Origin: Asaia bogorensis
GTDB lineage: Bacteria; Pseudomonadota; Alphaproteobacteria; Acetobacterales; Acetobacteraceae
Reading direction: 5' to 3'
Length of the DNA stretch: 33,882 bases
Assembly (NCBI GenBank): GCA_945868845.1
Contig: CAMBMS010000026.1
Span: 1 to 33,882, forward strand
Part shown: positions 1-7,751 of the stretch, piece by piece
Numbering within the stretch: position 1 is the stretch's first letter
How the letters are laid out: each line of letters begins with the position of its first letter
The notes under the pieces: generated by a model
What the model was told of the DNA's origin: nothing
Databases searched by the model: none
Seen by the model: the letters and a program-made list of their open reading frames with translations, nothing else
Made by a program: the position numbers and the translations under genes

Positions 1-198
1 GTTGCTGCGCCGGCTGGGAAATCGTTCCTGGTATTCTTTGATTGGGACAAATCGACCCTGACGGACCGGGCGCGCGGCATCCTCCGGGAAGCGGCCCAGA
101 CTTCGAAGACGACCCAGCACACGCGGGTGGAAGTGAATGGCTACGCCGACGACAATTGGCGTCCGCCGGACGCGACCAACGGTAAAGGCGGGACCTGA
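1..198 (+). pseudogene. OmpA-like C-terminal domain, 3' fragment (cut by window edge)
   Basis: Frame 1 is open from the first base to a TGA at 196-198. It reads FLVFFDWDKSTLTDRARGI followed by VEVNGYADD, the start of an OmpA/MotB-type peptidoglycan-binding domain (beta strand FFDWD, helix, then the NGYAD strand). In intact family members roughly 50-60 further residues follow, including the conserved NxxLSxxRA helix. Here the reading turns into unrelated residues (NWRPPDATNGKGGT) and stops, so the protein is truncated soon after the NGYAD strand. The 5' end lies outside the window, so a signal peptide or upstream domains cannot be judged. It is most likely a decayed outer-membrane or periplasmic anchoring protein. 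Confidence 0.6.
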
Positions 199-352
199 CC
201 GAATCCAGAGTGGCAGGTCCGGAGCGCGTGTAGCTAGAAACTTACCGTTCAGTCAGTCGTTGGACGGCTTGAACGTTGACAACCACCAAATCAGAGCCCC
301 ATCGAGGATAACAAACTCCTGGACGGAGCAAAACGTTCGTGGCTCAGTATGA

Positions 353-913
353 TTAACCGCTCCAGACTGTCACGTAATCCCTAGCGCTGGGACGAGCGGC
401 CGGGGAGGGTGGACCGACAGCGGTACCGAGATAAAGGAAGGCGACAATTTCGTCCGCGGCGTCAAGCCCCAGTGCGACCTTGACCGTGGGATCATAGGCT
501 GGATCACCGGTTTTCCACATCGCGCCATAGCCTAAGGCGGCCGCGCCCAGAATGATATTTTGAGTCGCTGCCGTTGCAGAGGCAATCTGTTCGAATTCCG
601 GGATCCGATGGCCCTTTTGGACATGTGCAGCCACTGCCACGATTACCGGAGCACGCATGGGCTTATCGCGCTCCCGCTGCAAGGCTTCGCCATTGGCTTT
701 CGGATCGCGCTGGGCCATCGACTTTGCCATCACCTCGCCAAAGGCACCACGCTGATCGGTAGAAATGACCACGAACCGCCAGGGGCGCAACCGGCCATGA
801 TCGGGTGCGCGCACGGCGCTGGCGAAAATCTGGTCTAGATCTTGTTCGCTCGGTCCGGGCGCTTCCAGCTTCAGCGCGGAAGCGCGGTTGAGTAGCAGGT
901 CGAGTGCGTCCAT
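353..913 (-). CDS. Nitroreductase family protein (YdjA-like)
   Basis: This 186-residue protein has the usual length for a YdjA-type, FMN-dependent nitroreductase. The N-terminal helix MDALDLLLNR is followed by RAPDHGRLRPWRF (residues 35-47), the characteristic FMN-binding segment of the YdjA subgroup, and by ATQNIILGAAALGYGAMWKTG in the second half, which packs against the flavin. The expected activity is NAD(P)H-dependent two-electron reduction of nitro or quinone-like compounds in the cytoplasm as a homodimer; the natural substrate is unknown. The ATG at 911-913 is preceded by GAGAGGGG at a proper distance. It lies 86 bp downstream of an amidohydrolase on the same strand, so co-transcription is possible. 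No internal damage is visible, in contrast to the region to its right. Confidence 0.85.
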   Translation of the reverse strand: MDALDLLLNRASALKLEAPGPSEQDLDQIFASAVRAPDHGRLRPWRFVVISTDQRGAFGEVMAKSMAQRDPKANGEALQRERDKPMRAPVIVAVAAHVQKGHRIPEFEQIASATAATQNIILGAAALGYGAMWKTGDPAYDPTVKVALGLDAADEIVAFLYLGTAVGPPSPAARPSARDYVTVWSG

Positions 914-999
914 GAGGATCCCCTCTCAGTTTGTTTTATCCATGACCAATACATCTACCTCCCGATTGGGGGTAGTAAATAGGCCGTGACGGCTTAGTC

Positions 1000-2466
1000 T
1001 TACTCCGCCGCCATACGCGTCTGAGTTTGGGCCAGCAGCGCCTTAGCTTCCTTCCCGACACGGGTTCCGTCGAAGAAATTGGGGTTCTGTGTACCCCAGA
1101 GCCGCACAGCATTGCCAAAGACAAAATTCTGGAAATCATCCTGGGTGATGAAACCATCCTCCACCAACTCATAAGCTTCCGGCAGCGGGTCACGCATATC
1201 GATCACATCAAAATGCCCGATATCAGAGCTGTAGATCGCGTTTAGTTTTGCCCCGAAGGGGTTGGTCTTACCGAACGCGATAGAATTCATGCGATCGTCT
1301 GCCTCGCAGCCAAAATAGAATGGCGTGGAGTAAAGATCGCACCAATCTTCCTTGCGGGTAATCTTGCACCTAGAGAAATCATCTAGATTTTCCAGGCCGC
1401 CCGTAGCCTGAAGTTCAGGATCTGGCACACCATTACGTTCCTTCAAGGCGTCACGAATGTCCTCGTAGCCATATTTTTCAACCAGATTTCTCAGTAATGC
1501 GCGATCGAGCTTGTCCGGATGCATATTCTCCAGCGCCTTGGCGTTGCGCCGCTCCCAATGCTCGATCAGATCGCCAAACAATTGCGACGCCCAGCCGACC
1601 CCGCCCTCCAGGAAGGCAAAGCGCAGTTCGGGGAAGCGACGGGTAACACCGCCTAGGAAAATTCCTTTTGCGGCGGCATGACCGGCTGCTGCGAAATGGC
1701 CGATATGATTATAGACAAAGTTAGTCGGCGAGTTGCGCAGACCCTGGTTGCTGCCGGTGCTGTGGAAAGTCGGCGCTATCTTCACCTCTCGGCATTTGGC
1801 CCAGACCGGATCGTAGTCATAGAGGCTATCGACACCGAAAACCTCGTAACCGACCGCGAATCTATCAGCTTCAGGGTCTTTGGGCACGGATTCCACTGCG
1901 CGCGGAAAAGCGCTGCCGAACATCCCCACCTTGGATCCAAGCTGCTTGGTAGTAAATTCAAGTTCCGCGATCGCTTCATCCGGCGTGTGCATCGGAATAA
2001 TCGCGGCGGGGGTCATTCGATCAGAAAGTTTTTCAAAATATTCGGCCACCACGATATTATAGGCATGGATCACCGCGCGGCGGGTTTCATCGTCGCGGAT
2101 CCTGGGTAGGCGCAGACCGGCGGTGGGGTAAATGATCGCGAAGTCACTGCCGAATTCATCTAGCCGATCATAAAGCAGCCTTGGCATCATCGTGGTGGCA
2201 CGATCCAGCGTGTTACCGGTCTGGCGGCTCCAGAAGGCGGGGATCGCCACGCGGCGGCGCTGGCGCTCAGCGACACTCATGTTGAGTGCATCCTTGGTGA
2301 CACGCATCGCCGCTAGATAGCCATCGGCGGCCTTGTCACCGCCCACTTTGCGCATTTTTTCTGCGAAGACTGGATCATATTCCACCCAATGCCCATCGCC
2401 GTCGACGACCGGGTGTTTCAGGCCGGCACGAATTTCCGCCGGAGACTTATGAGCGTGACCTGTCAT
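1000..2466 (-). CDS. Amidohydrolase family protein (Amidohydro_2 type)
   Basis: A 488-residue metal-dependent hydrolase of the amidohydrolase-2 / ACMSD-like superfamily. The N-terminal metal site is replaced by VDGDGHWVEYDP (residues 21-32), the D-x-D-x-H-x-x-E variant common in large uncharacterised members. A histidine in PTFHSTGS in the middle and SSDIGHFD (about residues 411-420), which supplies the late catalytic Asp, complete a TIM-barrel site. Such enzymes hydrolyse or decarboxylate cyclic and aromatic acids in the cytoplasm. The start at 2466 gives an N-terminus typical of the group, but the nearest purine-rich stretch (AGGAGG in the reverse strand just upstream) lies close to the ATG. 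Upstream lies IS debris, so its present promoter may be recent. The substrate is not deducible; the Bug transporter nearby is consistent with an organic acid. Confidence 0.85.
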   Translation of the reverse strand: MTGHAHKSPAEIRAGLKHPVVDGDGHWVEYDPVFAEKMRKVGGDKAADGYLAAMRVTKDALNMSVAERQRRRVAIPAFWSRQTGNTLDRATTMMPRLLYDRLDEFGSDFAIIYPTAGLRLPRIRDDETRRAVIHAYNIVVAEYFEKLSDRMTPAAIIPMHTPDEAIAELEFTTKQLGSKVGMFGSAFPRAVESVPKDPEADRFAVGYEVFGVDSLYDYDPVWAKCREVKIAPTFHSTGSNQGLRNSPTNFVYNHIGHFAAAGHAAAKGIFLGGVTRRFPELRFAFLEGGVGWASQLFGDLIEHWERRNAKALENMHPDKLDRALLRNLVEKYGYEDIRDALKERNGVPDPELQATGGLENLDDFSRCKITRKEDWCDLYSTPFYFGCEADDRMNSIAFGKTNPFGAKLNAIYSSDIGHFDVIDMRDPLPEAYELVEDGFITQDDFQNFVFGNAVRLWGTQNPNFFDGTRVGKEAKALLAQTQTRMAAE

Positions 2467-2604
2467 GTTTTCCTCCTGGTGCGTTGCGATATGGACGCCT
2501 TAATTGCTCTTAAGCTATTGCTTTGGCGACTTTACAGCCCGCGGTTTCCGGATCCCCGCATTGGAGCCTAACAGGTGATAGCGACCGAGTGAAGCGGCGA
2601 CATT

Positions 2605-2910
2605 TTTCAGGATCAGTTTATCTACCGTCAGGTCAGAGACCGCCCGTCGCAGCCAGGCATTCTCTACCTCGGGTTCCTTCAGCTGCCTCAACTGATCGCC
2701 CTTCTATTCTTACCTTCAGCGGTAATAGGTTGCTTCCGTCACCCCGATCGCACGAACCGCTTCAACCGCCGGCTTGCCCTGCGATACCAACAGCTCAACC
2801 TGCCGCAGCTTCGCAACAATACTTTCCACAGTGTGAATCTTCTTCCCCATCGGCATTCCTGTTTTTGGCCAGAAGGCCTTACATTAAAGAGAACCACTTC
2901 TCAGGGGTCA
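2605..2910 (-). pseudogene. IS3-family orfA remnant with its left terminal end
   Basis: Reading leftward from the ATG at 2848-2850 gives KKIHTVESIVAKLRQVELLV and then GVTEATYYR, an IS3-family OrfA helix-turn-helix. In-frame stops follow where intact copies read YYRWRxEYGG. After them the same frame resumes with QLRQLKEPEVENAWLRRAV and DLTVDKLILK, the leucine-zipper tail. OrfB is absent. The outer side, 2875-2910, reads on the minus strand TGACCCCTGAGAAGTGG and resembles the left terminal sequence of the second IS3 remnant at 3326. The element is inactive: nonsense mutations, no OrfB, no right end. Confidence 0.8.
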
Positions 2911-2915
2911 GGCCA

Positions 2916-3325
2916 TCACAGCGCGATCTCGAGGAACCTCACCAGAAGGGCCAGGGGAATCGCCATCCTAAGCATGAAGGTAAGTACGTCCAGATAAAGA
3001 TCCAAAATTGTGCGGGTGGGTTGACCAGCCTCCTCATTTATCGATTTGCGGATGCCCTAAATAACGTAGAGGTGGATGCCTTCGGGCGGGCTGATCAGCG
3101 TCGCCTCTACCAGCACAACCATAATGACGCCGGTCGCCCTCAGTGCCGGCGCCAAGATCGGCAACGTGGCCAACATCATGGACACGCTCTCCATTAAGGT
3201 GCCGCAAACCAGGCAGAGTAGGGTAAGAATTAGCGCCAGACCGACCGCATCGGATTTAAAGCTGGTCACCCATTGTGTTATCTTTGGCCACGGCGGCAAG
3301 ACCGCGTGACGCGGACCTGCGACCT
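2916..3325 (-). pseudogene. TRAP transporter large permease (DctM-like), C-terminal remnant
   Basis: Minus-strand translation gives ITQWVTSFKSDAVGLALIL, then LMESVSMMLATLPILAPAL and PPEGIHLYVI, matching the last transmembrane segments of DctM (family pattern: GMFxDxxSIxLxxxPxxxPxxxxxG ... TPPxGLNLYVIQG). A TAG interrupts after LYVI exactly where the family has Gln. The frame continues with GIRKSINEE and a final hydrophobic helix (LTFMLRMAIPLALLVRFLEI) to a TGA at 2916-2918. About three quarters of the protein is missing upstream, replaced by the left end of an IS3 remnant at 3326. The other end is abutted by a second IS3 end at 2910. It is a dead fragment of a C4-dicarboxylate-type sodium symporter. 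Confidence 0.75.
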
Positions 3326-3583
3326 TGTCTCCTGAAAAGAGGTCCTCCTTGAGGTAAGGCCAATTGGCCATTTGGAGGACTGGCGATACCGAAAAAATTC
3401 CATCCTGCGACAGAGATTGTCGTGAAGCTACGACAGGTTGATCCGCTTGTATCCTAGGGCAAACTAACAGTGGAAGCGATGCGTTCGATCGGGGTTATGG
3501 AGGCGACGTATTACCAGTGGCGGCAGGAATATGGTGGCCTGAAAGGTGATCCGGTGCGCCGGCTGAAGGAGTTGGAGACGGTG
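3326..3583 (+). pseudogene. Second IS3-family orfA remnant, opposite orientation
   Basis: Plus-strand reading from 3386 gives IPKKFHPATEIVVKLRQVDP, a TAG, and then VEAMRSIGVMEATYYQWRQE and YGGLKGDPVRRLKELET, the same OrfA family as the 2605-2910 remnant but a diverged copy. The start codon has become ATA (3386-3388) although a GGAGGA ribosome site is kept just upstream. The sequence from 3326 (TGTCTCCTGAAAAGAGG) aligns with the left end of the other copy. Homology ends at about 3583, and OrfB and the right end are missing. Confidence 0.8.
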
Positions 3584-3813
3584 CCCCCCTCAGTTACTGG
3601 GACATCTGTTTGAATGCTATGCGGCAAGATTTTGGATTCAAGCTGCTGCTGGCGGAAGGCCGCCCGAGCCATGAGCCGTGGCGCTCGATCAGTCAGGTAG
3701 TTTTGTAGCATTGGTGAAATTCCAGCAAAGCTTAACGTAGGTCTTCGAGCCATGTTTGTCAGTCGGGGCCAAGCCTGCCATATTCCTGCCTTCCATGTAC
3801 AAGAGGTGTCGCG
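3584..3813. other. Intergenic stretch without recognisable gene
   Basis: About 230 bases between the IS3 remnant and the Bug gene. A minus-strand open frame crosses it (3511-3876), but it overlaps both neighbours and resembles nothing I recognise. I see no convincing gene, RNA or terminator. The last 20 bases carry the ribosome site of the Bug gene. Confidence 0.4.
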
Positions 3814-4776
3814 ATGCTTAGGCTCGTATTGGTGCTGTTCTGCACCCTTGCGCTTGCTCCCTTTAGTGGAACGCACGCTCAGGAATGGCCGGTACGGCCG
3901 ATCCGGTTCGTCATCTCCTTCGGGCCCGGCTCAGCGAGCGATGCGATCGCGCGTATCCTCACGGAAGATCTGAGCAAGCAGCTCGGGCAACCCATCGTCA
4001 TCATCCATAAGCCGGGGGCGGATGGCTCCATCTCGGGGGTAGAGGTGCAGCGGGCGACGCCCGATGGCTATACGTTCCTATTCGGTACCAACAGCGCACT
4101 GGTGGTGGCGCCAAACCTACGCAAGACACCGCCCTACAACGTGCTGACCGACTTCACCCCGGTAGGGCTGGTCGGGCTGAACACGCTGTACTTCGCTGTT
4201 CATCCTTCCGTGCCGGCCAAAAACATGGCGGAGCTGGTTGCGTATATCCGGGCCAATCCTGGCAAGGTGAACGCGGCCACCGGGCATACCTATGCCATCG
4301 TTTCGGCCGGGCTTTTTGCCCAGCACAACAAGCTCGATCTCCTCACCATCCCCTACAAGGGGGAGCCGGATATCATCCTCGATCTACTGCCGGGGCGGGT
4401 GCATATGACTGTCGGGACATCCACATCGCTTTTCGCCCATGTAAAGGCGGGCAATCTGCGCGTGTTGGCGGGTTCGACCGATATGCGCAATCCGCTCTGG
4501 CCGGATACGCCAACGCTGATCGAGGCCGGCCAGCCGCCGCACCCGTTCGCGGCCTTCTTCGCTGTGGTGGGGCCGGCCGGCCTGCCCGCAGCGATCGCGG
4601 CCCGCATGAACCGGGAGATCGCCATCTCCCTGTCCAAGCCGGAGACTCAGGAACGCATGCGCACCCAGGGGGTCATCGCGAAGTCCATGGCGATCGCGCA
4701 ATTCAGCGAATATCTTGGGAACCAGGACGCGATCTGGAGAAAGGCGTTGGCGGCATCGGGCGTAGAACCCCAGTGA
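3814..4776 (+). CDS. Tripartite tricarboxylate transporter substrate-binding protein (Bug family)
   Basis: A 320-residue periplasmic binding protein of the Bug/TctC family (usual length 310-330). Residues 1-22 form a Sec signal peptide with a hydrophobic core (LVLVLFCTLALAPF) and a cleavage site after THA. The mature part starts QEWPVRPIRFVISFGPGSAS, the family's first strand and ligand loop, followed by GQPIVIIHKPGADGSISG and ATPDGYTFLFG, all hallmark Bug segments. It captures a carboxylate in the periplasm for a TctA/TctB membrane pair, which is not encoded in this window. As orphan Bug proteins are common in proteobacteria this is not diagnostic of decay. The ATG at 3814 is chosen because AAGAGGTG precedes it and it begins the signal peptide. 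A broken paralogue lies directly downstream. Confidence 0.9.
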   Translation: MLRLVLVLFCTLALAPFSGTHAQEWPVRPIRFVISFGPGSASDAIARILTEDLSKQLGQPIVIIHKPGADGSISGVEVQRATPDGYTFLFGTNSALVVAPNLRKTPPYNVLTDFTPVGLVGLNTLYFAVHPSVPAKNMAELVAYIRANPGKVNAATGHTYAIVSAGLFAQHNKLDLLTIPYKGEPDIILDLLPGRVHMTVGTSTSLFAHVKAGNLRVLAGSTDMRNPLWPDTPTLIEAGQPPHPFAAFFAVVGPAGLPAAIAARMNREIAISLSKPETQERMRTQGVIAKSMAIAQFSEYLGNQDAIWRKALAASGVEPQ

Positions 4777-4815
4777 CCGAAGCGCCTGCAGGTCGCATGC
4801 ACCTAGTGGGGCGAC

Positions 4816-5145
4816 GTGCTCGTTGGCGCGCCCCCAGGCGGATAAGCTGACGCAGACGTTCGGCCAGCCTTTCGCGATCGACAGTCGCGGTGGTGCGTCC
4901 GGCACCATCGGGGCGGATGGCTGCGGCGCGGTCCGTGCCGGATGGGTATACATTTCTGCACTATCCGAATTCCGTGCTTAGAGTCATCCCACAGCCGCGC
5001 AAGATCGGCTACGATTTGCGGAAGGACTTCACCCCGATCGGGCGACTGGGGGGCCTACATTATGGTTTTAACGTCGGCGCGTCGCTGAGCCTCTACACGC
5101 ATGCCGACGTAATTTCCTAAGCCAAACAGAATCCAGACAGGATGA
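4816..5145 (+). pseudogene. Second Bug-family binding protein, broken copy
   Basis: Three reading-frame pieces together spell a Bug protein N-terminal half: LVGAPPGG (about 4819-4842), DKLTQTFGQPFAIDSRGG and ASGTIGAD in a second frame (about 4841-4913), then AAARSVPDGYTFLHY, GYDLRKDFTPIGRLGGLHYG and THADVIS followed by TAA at 5118-5120, after which AKQNPDR continues the family pattern. At least two frameshifts, a small deletion between PPGG and DKLTQ, a nonsense codon and the loss of the C-terminal half make it non-functional. The signal peptide is absent. It is probably an old tandem duplicate or relative of the intact gene at 3814-4776. Confidence 0.75.
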
Positions 5146-5282
5146 GCAGATCCTGGCGTCCAACGCGCAGCGAGGGATCACGGCGTTTGTCGGGTTATGG
5201 TGGGATTGTTGGAGAAAAGGCGGGGACATGATGCCATACTACCCACCATCGTCCATTAACGAGCGCTAACGCCGTTTACCAC

Positions 5283-5783
5283 TCAGGCAACCTGCTTCTG
5301 CAGCGGGGTGCCGAAGGGAACGCCCTGGCTCCAGGCGTCGACAAATTCCTGGATCGTGAGGCGATGGACACCGCGATAGTTGTCATCCAGGTACTCGAAC
5401 AAAACCCCATTCGGCGCGGACATCGACAGCAACACCGTGCCGCCGGTTTCGCCACCATGTTCCAAATGCGGCAGCGCGTCCGCCGGGGCCAGCGCGTAGT
5501 CGCCCTTCTTACGGGAAACGATATGCCGCGTGCCGTCCGAATGGACATCGGTGACATGCTGCTCGCCGTCCAGCACTAGCGTCGCGGTAAGGGCGACGTG
5601 GCGGTGGCGCCGGCAATGGCCCTTGCCCTTTCCGTAGCGCAACAGCATGTCCAGCCGGCCGGCTGTGAGGTCGTAGCCCAGCAAACTGTATTCGAAATCG
5701 ACCTTGAATTCCGTGCAGCTAGGATCGACTACGTGGCGCCAGGTGACTGCGTTGGGGTCGAAACTTGTTCCGATGCGGGGCAT
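5283..5783 (-). CDS. Cupin-fold protein of unknown substrate
   Basis: The 166-residue protein MPRIGTSFDP...PLQKQVA has a single cupin barrel: HCRRHRHVALTATLVLDGEQ (residues 56-75) carries the cluster of metal-binding histidines, and HLEHGGETG (106-114) the second half of the site. Length and the ...RHRHVAxTxTLVLxGEQHV pattern resemble acetylacetone-cleaving-enzyme-like or ChrR-like cupins, whose metals are usually Fe or Zn, but the reaction cannot be named. The open frame extends to 6095, yet I start at 5783 because AAGGAAC sits properly before this ATG and the cupin begins there; the upstream part has no cupin similarity. It lies alone between a broken Bug gene and integrase wreckage. Confidence 0.75.
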   Translation of the reverse strand: MPRIGTSFDPNAVTWRHVVDPSCTEFKVDFEYSLLGYDLTAGRLDMLLRYGKGKGHCRRHRHVALTATLVLDGEQHVTDVHSDGTRHIVSRKKGDYALAPADALPHLEHGGETGGTVLLSMSAPNGVLFEYLDDNYRGVHRLTIQEFVDAWSQGVPFGTPLQKQVA

Positions 5784-6135
5784 GGGTTCCTTCTGCGTGA
5801 TGTGGTGCTGTCGAGCTAGCATGCTCGGTGCGCGCGAGGCAATTGATGGGCGGGTCAGCCCACTTCGAAGCTGGCACAGGCGGCCACGGAACGGCGGCAA
5901 TCGCAAGCGAGGGGGGGGGCCAGAGCTCCATTTCCCCGCCGCCGTCGTCGCCGTTGCCGTCACCCGGTTAAGCCACCCGGCAAGGAATCGTTCTTGCGTC
6001 GGGTCCTGCTCCACCAAGCCGGCGTAGAACCGCCGGCGGATCCGATCCAGAACAGACACGATCTCCGCCGCTGGCATCTCCACAACAGTGGCCATGGTCG
6101 CGAGGCCGAATACACCCGCTGTTACATCGCACGGC
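5784..6135. other. Unassigned stretch upstream of the cupin
   Basis: A minus-strand frame in line with the cupin is open to 6095 and begins MATVVEMPAAEIVSVLDRIR, continuing FYAGLVEQDPTQERFLAGWL. These residues look like real protein (helical, balanced composition) but I do not recognise the family, and the quality collapses into Pro/Arg-rich residues before the cupin start. It may be a fragment of another gene joined by deletion. Confidence 0.3.
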
Positions 6136-6605
6136 TGATTGCAGCATCTTTACCGCACGCCCGCGCCCTTCCTGGTCAGGGTTGGACAGAGGCACCCATC
6201 CCACCACGCCGACGCTAGTGAGCTAATATCTTCCACCATTACCGCCACCAGCTCTGATCGCCGGAATGCCCCGGCAAAACCGGTCAGGATCAGTGCGCGG
6301 TCCCGGCGGCCGCGAATATCATCGCCCGCGGCTTCCAGCATACACACCACACCACGTCACTGGTCAGGGCCGGCGCTTTCTTCTTCTGCGCGGTGCCATG
6401 AGGGCGCCGCCCCCCCCCCCCGCCATACCTGATCTGGACCTGCATGGGCAGCACATGCCCGGCATGCCGGTGCTGGCCGCTGATCGCGGCCAGACTTAGC
6501 TGCAGAGTGGCGACCGTCATCTGCTCTACGCAGGCGGCAATGTAGAGCGCTAGCGTCTGCACATTGGCCAGTAGGACTTTCACGCCGCCCGCACGGCCAC
6601 CCTCC
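6136..6605 (-). pseudogene. Tyrosine recombinase/integrase, shattered
   Basis: Pieces in different minus-strand frames give an ordered integrase: VQTLALYIAACVEQMTVATL and QLSLAAISGQHRHAGH (N-terminal SAM-like core-binding domain, about 6605-6460), AQKKKAPALTSDVV (linker, about 6395-6355), MLEAAGDDIRGRRDRALIL and TGFAGAFRRSELVAV (start of the catalytic domain with the RRSEL arginine, about 6345-6230), and PLSNPDQEGRGRAVKM (about 6190-6140). At least three frameshifts separate them, and the later HxxR and Tyr motifs are missing. A 12-C homopolymer lies inside. It is clearly dead, and marks a past integration event in this zone. Confidence 0.75.
6410..6421. repeat. 12-base C homopolymer
   Basis: An uninterrupted run of 12 C within the integrase pseudogene. 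Such a tract is slippage-prone and also a common sequencing or assembly error site, so its exact length should be treated with caution. Confidence 0.9.
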
Positions 6606-6731
6606 CTGGACCGGGGCCTGATGGGGTGTATGGATTGGTGCTTGGTCCTGGTGCGCTGATTTCCCTTGAACTTTGCGCGGCGACCCATAAATATGGAGAC
6701 ACAGGTTTCTCCTGGGAGGGTAAGAATAACT

Positions 6732-7505
6732 ATGGCCTATAGTCCAGAATACCGGACCTATAATCCTGCCGGAACGGCTGCAAGTCAGGTGCTGGATGCT
6801 GGCTTGCGGGCCTATATGCTGCGCGTTTTCAACTGGATGGCGTCGGGCCTGCTGGTCACCGGCATCGTTTCCTATGGCATCGCGCACACGGAACTGATGG
6901 ATCTCTTTTATCCGCGGGTGATGACCGCCAGCGGGCGGATAGTGCGTTCACCGACGATCCTGGCGTGGGTCGCCATGTTCGCACCGCTTGCCTTTGTGCT
7001 GGTCATAAGCTTCGGGGTGAACCGGCTCTCACGCTCTAGCGTGCAGGCGGTGTATTGGGCGTTTTGCGCCGCGATGGGCGCAAGCCTGACGAATATCTTC
7101 GTCATCTATACCGGCGCGTCCATCGTGCGGGTGTTCTTCATCACCGCCGGCACGTTCGCAGTGATGAGCGCCTGGGGCTACACCACCAACCGCGACCTAT
7201 CGCGGATGGGTAGCTTCCTGATGATGGGCCTGATCGGCATCATCATCGCCAGCCTAGTGAATATCTTTCTCGCCTCCTCGATGATGCAGTTTCTCATCAG
7301 CGTCATCGGCGTGGTGATCTTCACCGGCCTAACCGCCTATGACACGCAGCGCATCAAGGCCGACTATATCGAGTACGCCTACGCCATCGGCACAGACGAA
7401 GCCGCCAAGCGCAGCGTCTCCGACGCGCTGAGCCTCTATCTGAACTTTATCAACCTGTTCACCCTACTGCTGCAACTAATAGGCTTGCGCAACAACAGCG
7501 AGTGA
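6732..7505 (+). CDS. Bax inhibitor-1 / YccA family membrane protein
   Basis: A 257-residue integral inner-membrane protein with about seven hydrophobic helices, for example MASGLLVTGIVSYGIA, ILAWVAMFAPLAFVLVI, FLMMGLIGIIIASLVNIFLA and FLISVIGVVIFTGLTAYD. The loop TAYDTQRIKADY in the C-terminal third is the signature of the BI-1 (UPF0005) family, whose bacterial members act as pH-sensitive calcium leak channels or FtsH-associated modulators. An upstream ATG at 6666 is in frame, but the start at 6732 is preferred: it has GGGAGGGTAAG upstream and gives the alphaproteobacterial N-terminus MAYSPEYRTYNPAG with the family's LDAGLRAYMLRVFNWMASGL. It looks intact. The next gene is convergent, with a repeat between them. 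Confidence 0.9.
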   Translation: MAYSPEYRTYNPAGTAASQVLDAGLRAYMLRVFNWMASGLLVTGIVSYGIAHTELMDLFYPRVMTASGRIVRSPTILAWVAMFAPLAFVLVISFGVNRLSRSSVQAVYWAFCAAMGASLTNIFVIYTGASIVRVFFITAGTFAVMSAWGYTTNRDLSRMGSFLMMGLIGIIIASLVNIFLASSMMQFLISVIGVVIFTGLTAYDTQRIKADYIEYAYAIGTDEAAKRSVSDALSLYLNFINLFTLLLQLIGLRNNSE

Positions 7506-7539
7506 TCCCAGGCGCCGCTGGCGCATGGGGCGGAACGGA

Positions 7540-7745
7540 AGGTCGGTCGGGGCTATGCCCTGAACCCCGTTCAGGGGCTATGACACTTATAGCCCCCTCA
7601 TCCGTGTGGGTAGAATGAAGAAGGGGCCTACTGAGTGGTTGCCACCACCGCAGTAGGCCCCTTCTTCATTCTACCCAAACGGATGAGGGTCCAGTGAGTA
7701 ATGGTTCCTGGTGGGGGGTTTTTTGGGGAAAAGCCCCCTGACCTT
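7540..7745. repeat. GC-rich interspersed intergenic repeat, copy 1
   Basis: Fills the gap between two convergent genes. It starts TCGGGGCTATGCCCTGAACC and ends with a GGGGAAAAGCCCCC stretch. The same opening (TCGGG-GCT-GCCC-GAACCCCG-AGGGCTA) and a similar AAAGCCCCC ending recur at 24999-25140. Composite GC-rich repeats of this kind occur between genes of Acetobacteraceae (general knowledge, not searched). It encloses the long hairpin at 7595-7689. Confidence 0.5.
7595..7689. repeat. 95-nt near-perfect inverted repeat (hairpin)
   Basis: Arms 7595-7633 and 7651-7689 are 39 nt each and complementary except for one position (left CCGTGTGGG, right arm complement CCGTTTGGG). The 17-nt centre AGTGGTTGCCACCACCG contains a further short stem (GTGGT/ACCAC). 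No T-tract follows on either strand, so it is not a textbook intrinsic terminator, although it sits between convergent genes and could stop polymerase from both sides. A miniature inverted-repeat element is the alternative. Confidence 0.85.
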
Positions 7746-7751
7746 TCTCCC

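Noticed and set aside
3057-3371. Complete-looking 104-residue minus-strand protein
   Set aside because: Its start lies in the IS3 end and its stop is a mutated Gln codon of DctM; it is a chance frame around a dctM remnant.
5784-6095. N-terminal extension of the cupin to 270 residues
   Set aside because: The cupin has its own ribosome site and a natural start at 5783; the extension becomes low-complexity before it.
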